Assembly: GCF_030272615.1 (NCBI RefSeq)
Contig: NC_081406.1
Coordinates: 217,008,997 to 217,072,996, forward strand
From: Cryptomeria japonica
Taxonomy: Eukaryota > Streptophyta > Pinopsida > Cupressales > Cupressaceae
Direction: 5' to 3'
DNA length: 64,000 nucleotides
Position 1 is the first letter of the stretch; each line of letters begins with the position of its first letter. The notes beneath the pieces are model-generated. The model was given only the letters and a program-made list of their open reading frames with translations. It was not told the DNA's origin and made no database searches. Both the position numbers and the translations under genes were made by a program. Of the stretch, positions 56,791-64,000 are shown in pieces.

Positions 56791-57360
56791 AACAAGTTAT
56801 ATTATTGGCCTTTGGCATCATTGTGAGTTTAATTCCTTCACATGTCACATGCTTTTTGAGTAAGAAATAGGATAAGATGATTTTTTTTTATTGGGCTATA
56901 CATTTATCCTTAGTTATCTTATATGAGGCAAGAGTATTATGATAGTTGACTAGTTTAAACATGAGAACCTCTACCCCAAGATCTTGTTGAGATCACTTAG
57001 AAAAAATATATTTAAAAATTGTGCATCAAGGCTATTTGTCAAGTTAGCCAATTTATCAAAAATTTTAAGATAGTTCCATAGTGAGTGCATCTAATGTTGT
57101 GAAGTGATAAATTGATAAATTTTCCATATGAAATTGAGCTAAAATGGCTAAGGGTTTTGCTATGGAAGCTTTTCCATTTGAGAAATTGGTGACTCCTATG
57201 TAGTGATTAAAACCATCAAATGAAACTTTTTCAGGTGAAAACAAGCAATGAAGAGATTTTGATCTTCAAGAATACAAACCATCAATTTCTCCTCTATAAC
57301 CAATTTTGTAAGATACATACCATCAAATTTGGGAATAGTTTAGCTTAGCCAGGAGTAACA
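56791..57360. other. No recognisable gene
   Basis: AT-rich sequence following the gypsy integrase; possibly the rest of the gypsy-L 3' region, but I recognise no domain, LTR end or RNA. Confidence 0.4.
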
Positions 57361-57436
57361 ACACTTATTAATATTTTGGCATTTCATTATCCCTTCAAAA
57401 CTTGATTTTCCCATAATAAAAAAAAACACTTATTAA
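57361..57436 (+). mobile_element. Very short 5'-truncated LINE copy with its target duplication
   Basis: The 54 bp at 57372-57425 ends CCCTTCAAAACTTGATTTTC, CCATAAT and an A-run. That matches the 3' end of the 7.8-kb LINE (20918-20950, CCCTTCAAAACCTAATTTTC) with about two differences in 30. ACACTTATTAA flanks it exactly at 57361-57371 and 57426-57436. Target-primed reverse transcription that stopped early would give this. Confidence 0.75.
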
Positions 57437-58472
57437 GATGTTTGGAAACTCTTGACAAAGAATTTCTTATCCAAAAATTCAAAAAAACTTTTAAAAAAAC
57501 TACTAACAAAGAAAAATAAAATTTCTATAAAACATAATAAATTTTTTAAACGATTGTAATTGTAGTCACTTTGTAATCATTGAGATACCTCTAGAAATAA
57601 CTTTAAAACATATATATAATATTATAAACCCAACCCAATATAATATGTATTAGATGTCTCTCTATATCATTGTCAAATATAATTTTCTATTAGTATTTTA
57701 TATATTTGATCCCAAATCTTAGAATTTATATGTAAAAAAATCAATGCATAAGAAACTGTTTAAATTAGACACTATTTATGGGATTAGACGTCAAAGCAAA
57801 CAGTTGTCTTATTTATTAAACAGGAATTACCTAAAATAATATACTTAGAGGTAGGGGAAGCGCACTGTGCGCCTTTCATCTCTCCATGGTTATGGTTGTC
57901 CACAAGGCAACTTTATTCCATTCTTATTTCTAGTCTTGTACCCTAATATTCAACACTTAACATTACAATTTTAAATGATTGTCAATTATAGCTTAAAAGT
58001 CTACATTTTCAAATTCTGAACAAGAACATTGAAGCGAATATAGACCAATTCTTTTATCAATTGTATATCTTGAGCATATGCCCACCAACTTTTATGCCAT
58101 CTACTCGAAGCCAGCTGTTCAATTATTGTACAACAAAGATGTAAAGTATTCCATTTAAAACGTTGCTGCATTAACTATAAAGCAAAAAAAATATCCCCTC
58201 ACTCTAAGGCAGAAGGATCTATTACGTCTGTTGAAGGAATCCATGTGATCAAAGCACAATTACGACCTCAATGGCATGTGAGGATTATACCTGCACTTTC
58301 TGTGCCTTAAGAACATTTTACTTTTCTAGATGCTCAAATGAATCTCTCTTTTTCACATTTTTCTTACATGTAATGAGCCCAAATAACTAGATTTAAAAGA
58401 GATGGAAGATTGATTAAGAACCAATTAGACAGAATCTCTTGGAGAGAGCAATTTGTGTTTTTCTCTGTAGGG
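57437..58472 (+). other. Upstream region of the LOR gene
   Basis: No coding sequence. A possible TATA box TATAAAG lies at about 58176-58182, some 290 bp before the chosen ATG. GCGCACTGTGCGC (57859-57871) is a near-palindrome of unknown meaning. Promoter assignment is a guess. Confidence 0.25.
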
Positions 58473-59838
58473 ATGGCTCAAGTGCATCCTCAGGCATCTT
58501 GCTTTCCTCCAAGAGCTTTAGTAAATGAAAAATTCTGTCTCAATTCAAGAACCATATTCACAGTATGGAGAAAATCTCTGGTCTTCAATGGCAATGGCTT
58601 TACTGTGTATGATTCATTTGGAAACCTCGTTTTTAGGGTTGATAACTATGCATCTAATGCTGATAAAGAAATGGCTCTTATGGATCATATAGGAAATGTA
58701 CTCATTACAATGCGTCGTAAGGTAATCCTTGCCTTTTAAACATATTTATTGTGTTCTATATGTTTAGTTGTAGTCACCATTTGTTTGAGACAATGTCTTA
58801 TGTTTTCATTTGGGTTTAAAGCAGACAATGAGTATTCAGAATAGATGGGAAGCGTTCAGGGGAAACCCAAAAGAATGTAAGGAGCCCATTTTTACAGTTA
58901 CCAAATCGTCTCCCTTCTCTAACAAAACCACAGCAAAAGTGACTGTAAACAACAATGGGCAAAGTTATAGAGGTTGCAATTTTCAGATCGATGGGTCATT
59001 GCAGAAGGCATCATGCACAATTTCTAACGCCAATGGGGACATTGTTGCACAGGTATTTAGAGTTTTTCCATGGATTTTTTTTTTTCGTTTGCAATTAGTT
59101 TTGATATTTGATATGAGAGCATGAGTTTATGATGATGTTTTAAATGGGAGAATGAATTTGTGATGATCTTTGGTATGTGAGTTTGAATTTATGTTGATCG
59201 CTTTGATTGAGAACCAAAGATTTAACTGGGGCAACAAGTTTACGTTAATGTTTGATATGGGAGTATGAATTTATGTTGATATCTTTTTGATTGAGAACAA
59301 AAAATTAACCAGTTTACGTTGTTGATGTTTTAAGTGGGGGCACAAGTTTATGTTAATGTTTGATATGGGAATTTGCATTTATGTCCATATCTCTTTGATT
59401 AAGAAACAAAGATTAACAAATATATGTTGATGTTTTAAATGAGAGTGCAGGTTCATGCTGATGCTTGATATAGGAATATGAATTCATGTTAATATATTTT
59501 TTATCGAGAACCAAAGGTTAACAAATTCATGTTGATGTTTGATATGAGAGTATGAGCTTATATTGCCATTTGATAGGGAGTATTAATTTGATGTTGATAT
59601 CTCTTCAATTGAGAACCAAAGATTAAGAAATATCCTTAAATCATTCTACTTAAGATTTTTTTGAAATCTAAAAGTTTGAATATAATTTTAATTTTCTGGT
59701 TTTTGCTTACAGGTAAAGAGAAAGGAAGCCAGATCGGATATAATGCTGGGGGAGGATGTCATAAGCCTGGTAATTCAACCCCGAGTGGATCAAGCATTCA
59801 TAATGGGGCTCCTTGTCATCTTTAATCAGATGACATGA
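58473..59838 (+). CDS. LURP-one-related (LOR, DUF567) protein, three exons
   Basis: The only intact host gene seen. Exons 58473-58721, 58825-59052 and 59713-59838 (stop included), with GT..AG introns in phase 0, give 200 residues. Exon 1: MAQVHPQASCFPPRALVNEK, FTVWRKSLVFNGNGFTVYDS, LVFRVDNYASNADKEMALMD, GNVLITMRRK. Exon 2: RWEAFRGNPKECKEPIFTVT and CTISNANGDIVAQ. Exon 3: VKRKEARSDIMLGEDVISLV and VDQAFIMGLLVIFNQMT. These follow the LURP1/LOR family end to end (VKRKEA..D.MLG.DV.SLVVQP..DQAF signature) and match its usual 200-220 residues. The family has a Tubby-like beta-barrel fold; Arabidopsis LURP1 acts in basal defence against an oomycete, but most members lack a known reaction. In-frame ATGs further up (for example 58410) exist; I chose 58473 because family proteins begin there. 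No signal peptide or membrane segment. Intron 2 is built of tandem repeats. Confidence 0.9.
59085..59635 (+). repeat. Degenerate ~100-bp tandem repeats in LOR intron 2
   Basis: About five copies of a unit containing TTTGATATGGGAGTATGAAT, TTATGTTGATATCTCTTTGA and TTGAGAACCAAAGATTAAC. The GAGAACCAAAG-like box recurs near 59210, 59296, 59401, 59506 and 59611. The repeats fill most of the 660-bp intron. Confidence 0.75.
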
Positions 59839-60634
59839 TTATTTATTTGAATAATACAATTCAAAAGAATCAAAACAAATGCGTGCAACAAAAGCTGTCT
59901 GCACATTAGCTTACACCAATCCAAATCTTTTTTAGTGTCCTGCATAAGATCTTTATCAGAGATTTTGACACGCCACTGATGAATCTGTAGCGCACATCAG
60001 TGGTATTTTCAACATATATTTTCCACTGTAAATAATAAAGTATATACAGCAATAGAAATCTTACTTTATCATGGTTGAAAAAATTAACGTTATAAATACC
60101 TATGGCAAGCAATCAGAGAAAAATAGCATGTGAATAACTAGAATATTAGTGGAACAACTGCAAAGTTGTTATTCCAGCTAATTTTCTGGAATCTGTGGTG
60201 GGTGACAAACTTTTTTTATATTGAATCCAGAAAAAGAGTGATCAGAGATCTGTACTGTTGAATTATTCCACCATCAGACATTGATTGGTCAGTGAGCAGT
60301 CATGCATATCATCTTCTTTTGCGAAAATTAGAATCAAATCATTTTCCTTTTTCACAAGCTTTTTTTCCTCATCAAAATTCGACTCCGATTAACTACTCTG
60401 TGTGAAGGAATATTGGAAGAGCGAGCTTCTCGTTAGCATATAACTAAAGTTCAACTCTTATTTTATACTACTGCTAAATTATTTTTCAATGAAATAAATT
60501 AATGAAATATAAGAACCTTTATATATGAATTTCATACATAGAATATACTAATTCACCGTTGAAATTATGATTTATATTATAAATTTTTATATAAATTTCT
60601 TCTTATTAAGATTATTTTAATTACAATTAAAAAG
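59839..60634. other. LOR 3' flank, no further gene seen
   Basis: AT-rich, with AATAAT shortly after the stop codon (about 59849) as a possible poly(A) signal. A short minus-strand open frame (60112-59906) has no recognisable domain. Confidence 0.4.
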
Positions 60635-60716
60635 GATATATATGTATGTATGTATGTATACATACATACATACATATATATATACATACATACATACATA
60701 CATACATATACATACA

Positions 60717-60747
<31 letters not shown>

Positions 60748-60748
60748 G

Positions 60749-60779
<31 letters not shown>

Positions 60780-60794
60780 ATGTATGTATGTATG

Positions 60795-60835
<41 letters not shown>

Positions 60836-61065
60836 ATATATATATATACATACATGTATATATATATATATATATGTATACATATATGTATATATACATA
60901 CATGTATATATATATCTATATGTATACATATATGTATATATATGTATACATGTATGTATACATATATATATATATATACATGTATATATATATGTATACA
61001 CATGTATGTATACATATATGTATATATACATACATGTATACATGTATACATATATATACATATAC

Positions 61066-61120
<55 letters not shown>

Positions 61121-61303
61121 CATGTATACATGTATATATACATATATATGTATATATATGTATACATGTATACATGTATATATACATATATATGTATATA
61201 TATATGTATATATATATATACATGTATACATGTATATATACATGTATACATGTATATATATATATACATGTATACATGTATATATATACATGCATATATA
61301 TAT

Positions 61304-61346
<43 letters not shown>

Positions 61347-61537
61347 TATATTCATATATATGTATATATATAGTGATATATGTGTATATATGTATGTATG
61401 TGTGTATGTATGTGATGTGTGTGTGTCTATATATATATATATATATTCATATATATGTATATATATAGTGATATATGTGTATATATGTATGTATGTGTGT
61501 ATGTATGTGATGTGTGTGTGTGTCTATATATATATAA
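60635..61537. repeat. 0.9-kb compound microsatellite (TA, TATG/TACA, ATGT)
   Basis: Almost pure TA, TATG and TACA repeats with many self-complementary TATACATGTATA blocks. The right part holds a 95-bp direct duplication (61351-61445 and about 61446-61537), each copy with a unique core AGTGATATATGTG and GATGTGTGTGTGTC. Long open frames of Tyr/Ile/Met/Cys/His here are an artefact of the repeat. Confidence 0.95.
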
Positions 61538-62234
61538 CTGTAATATTTATAAAAAAATGTTATACCATTAATCTTATAGTGTGATGATTAAAGTTTTGGT
61601 ATTATTGTTGTTGCTGTCAAGTATCAAATCTTGTTGGGATATTGTGACTATGAACCATTCCATAGCCCTTCTCACCTACCAAAAAAAAACTATTTTATTG
61701 TGAAACATAATCTAATTAATTTAAAAAAATTGTGTCTATGTGAATAATATTTTATAAATAAAATCACCTACTACATTAACAAATTAATTGTAATACTTAT
61801 TAAATTTATCATTTATTAAATTGAACAATCTATTAAATATTTAAAAATTATATTTAATCACAAATATTAAAAGATAAAATAAATAAAAATTATACAAAAT
61901 AAATTTACACCTTAGACAAACCCTTTCATTTATATAGTTCCCTAATATTTAATTTCAAGTGAGTTGATACTTTTACAATATTCATCAATACTAACATATA
62001 GACAACAAGTATCGATATTATGTTGAATACTATTCAATAATAGGAGTTTGAAATGAAATAAAATTGCATTGAATCTCCATGCATCACACAACAATCAAAT
62101 TTTACATTTTGAAGGGAAATAAGAGCATCCCAGAAAAACTCGGATCAATATGCACCCACAATATCATGTGTTCATTTAATATAGATTACAACATGTTGAT
62201 GAAAGCACATACTACTATGCCATTAAAGAAGAAA
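61538..62234. other. AT-rich spacer, no gene seen
   Basis: Long A and T runs; no coding, RNA or LTR signal recognised. Confidence 0.5.
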
Positions 62235-62989
62235 TAAAAGTAGTTTAATTTCCATGATTAAATACTTAAAGGAAAGATGATGCAATTTAAAGATCTAAGA
62301 AAATTTCAATAGAATTATTACATACAAATTCAATACTTCAAATTCATGAATTAAGAAGAATGACATAGTAGATAGAACATAGATATATGTGGGGAAAACC
62401 CTTTTCGGTAGAAAACCCCACACTCCAAAACATTGAGCCAATCTATTATTTAGCAACAAGTTACAATGCATTTTTTAGGCTCCAATCCTTTACATAGATA
62501 TTTACATCTTTCTCTTCTTTGGAGGAAATATGACAGCATAGCTCCTATATTTATAAATCAAAGAATGCATTGAATGTCAAGTTTCCAAAGTCCACTCCTA
62601 AGCATGAAGAAGTCACATAGCAAGTGAAAAATGCATCACACATGGAAAATGTAACTTTACAATTGACAACAGATGCATATGCAATTGTCAATTATTATCA
62701 AACATGCATAAGAAACTACACTCACCAAAAGTGCCCATATTTCATGTAGACCTAATATGAAATGTAAACTTCATTTATGCATAATTATTTCTTAAATTGT
62801 AACTTCTGAACTTGACTCTTCAAAGTGGGTGCCAACAACCTAGAAAATAAAGATCAATGTCATACACTCAGCTTCCATACATAGGATTCCACCACACCAA
62901 GAGGTCCGACAAAGATGACATAACATTAGGAAGTTAGAGAGTTAGAATATAGAAAATAAATGCCACTTCACCTCACCTTCCTAGGGTGG

Positions 62990-63372
62990 TATATAATCTA
63001 TCCACCGCCTTTCATTCTTAAGGAATATAATTTATTTCCCAAAAAAATATGACTCAATAAAGATTTTTTATGATTCATCTCACCAAGCTTATTCCATAGC
63101 TTCTTTACAAAGGTCTCTTCATGCATATTGATTAGAAAAAGGTTTATCAAGCATAATCTAATTATAACTTTATCTTTATGGTATATAATACGTCATACTG
63201 AGCAAACAAAATAGGATCTAAAGGTCTTCAGACATTCACATCAATAGCATCCCATAAATATTAATCTATTAGAAGATCCTCCATCTTCAGCTTCCTCATC
63301 TCAAAATTACTTCCAAAAAAATTATCCACCTCTATTCTTCTTTACAAACTAGCCATTCAAAAATTCTTTTAT
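62990..63372 (-). pseudogene. Copia-M gag N-terminal remnant
   Basis: Leftward from about 63350 the minus strand reads NFFGSNFEMRKLKMEDLLID, then YLWDAIDV, MHEETFVKKLWNKLGEMNHK and FLGNKLYSLRMKGGG, the gag N-terminus of a Copia group distinct from the others here (F-G-x-NF..WK-x-KMEDFL and LWN-L..Y..KS...K..LYSLKM-EG types). Fossil with several interruptions. Confidence 0.65.
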
Positions 63373-63483
63373 CAAGATCAAAAAGTATATTCTACACAAG
63401 CTCCCACTCAAAACTAGATTAGTTCAAACAAACCAACAACCCACAACTGAAACCAAAGGTGATTAGGCTTTGATACCACTTGA

Positions 63484-64000
63484 AAGTAAGTTAAGTAGAA
63501 GAACAATTTCCTACACTAACCTTGAGAGGTGGGTAATGCATTTACTTTTACAAATACTTACAATAGTTACAAAAAACTTAAAGAAATAAACATAAATAGC
63601 ACGCATACTACAAAAGAATGATTTAGATGGGGAAAATCCTTTTGGGAGAAAAAACCCACACTCCAAAAGCCACCCAATATATTTCGAAAATCAATAATAT
63701 ATTACAATATACTTGCAAATAAATCTTTTCATAGGAGTATCACCTATCGAAGATTTTGAGGTAACACAATAGCTATAAGAATCTTACACTCAACCTCCAT
63801 TCCATGCAACTCATATATGGTAGATACAATATATGAAATAGTCAAATGTTATTACAAAAACATGGTCTAAAACCACCCAATAAAGTGGCACCCATCTTAT
63901 GTCCAATCCTAGATGCCCTATGATGTTTCAAAACACACATTAATACATGTACCTCCATTTTATTGCTCATTTATGTATCCAATGTGATTTTATATTTTCT
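63484..64000 (-). repeat. 5' LTR of Copia-M, partial
   Basis: It starts TGAAAGTAAGTTAAGTAGAA after the primer site. TGGGGAAAATCCTTTTGGGA and AAAACCCACACTCCAAAAG (about 63629-63670) parallel 62389-62425 in the other LTR. Continues past the window. Confidence 0.62.

Larger units (their letters stand above)
62235..64000 (-). mobile_element. Copia-M, short internally reduced Copia fossil, cut by window edge
   Basis: Two alignable LTR-like regions (about 62235-62837 and 63484 to the edge) share GGGGAAAA..CC..TTTTSGG..GAAAA-CCCCACAC-type blocks. The right one is preceded by a primer site (about 63470-63483, minus strand AGTGGTATCAAAGC). The internal region of about 650 bp holds a gag remnant only. 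From the left LTR length, about 90 bp of the 5' LTR should lie beyond the window. Boundaries at 62235 are approximate. Broken and old. Confidence 0.65.

Noticed and set aside
57859-57871. Near-palindrome GCGCACTGTGCGC upstream of the LOR gene
   Set aside because: Single occurrence, not a binding site I can name; too short to claim function.
58410-58472. In-frame upstream ATG that would extend the LOR protein by 21 residues
   Set aside because: LOR family proteins begin close to the MAQVHPQ position; the upstream residues have no family similarity. Kept as an alternative only.
59906-60112. Minus-strand open frame of 68 codons near the LOR gene
   Set aside because: No recognisable domain, AT-driven composition, no support for expression.
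60577-61584. Several long open frames rich in Tyr, Ile, Met, Cys and His on both strands
   Set aside because: They are translations of TA/TATG/TACA microsatellite DNA, open in many frames at once because the repeat lacks stops; no protein-like composition.

Overview
The window looks like intergenic DNA from a land plant with a large, repeat-packed genome. It is AT-rich and has one recognisable host gene, a three-exon LURP-one-related (LOR/DUF567) gene at 58473-59838. Nearly everything else is old transposable-element sequence nested several layers deep. A conifer or other gymnosperm would fit (LTR pairs differ at about one base in ten by eye, yet remain in place), but that is inference. I saw no tRNA, rRNA or CRISPR array.

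Layout. 1-3839: 5' part of a minus-strand Copia element (Copia-I), running off the left edge. 3845-6517: AT-rich and purine-rich repeats, probably the tail of a minus-strand gypsy fossil (gypsy-K). 6523-12867: a gag-only, long-LTR Copia-like element (F) with 5-bp target duplications. 12873-13154 and 20965-21784: gypsy-K protease region, split by a 7.8-kb plus-strand LINE (13155-20951) with a 13-bp target duplication. The LINE has ORF1, ORF2 and an extra third ORF downstream of RNase H. 21785-23075: AT-rich repeats. 23076-27994: an LTR fragment (N) and a second gag-only element (G) of F's family. 27995-30708: 3' half of a plus-strand Copia (D).

30709-56790: one plus-strand gypsy fossil (gypsy-L) whose RT, RNase H and integrase pieces surface in order between three Copia insertions: Copia-C (30957-38030, minus), Copia-A (38145-46712, plus, itself hit by a 1.8-kb solo LTR) and Copia-B (47328-56051, plus, a three-LTR tandem composite). 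Target duplications support each insertion. 57372-57425 is a tiny 5'-truncated LINE tail. Then come the LOR gene, a 0.9-kb TA/TACA/TATG microsatellite (60635-61537), and a last minus-strand Copia fossil (M, 62235 to the right edge).

Most worth a second look: the LINE's third ORF; an inverted repeat straddling the polypurine tract and LTR start in several Copia families, with serial polypurine tracts upstream; a hairpin at LTR 3' ends whose stem sequence differs between families while pairing is largely kept; and the repeat-built second intron of the LOR gene. LTR elements are described as fossils only.
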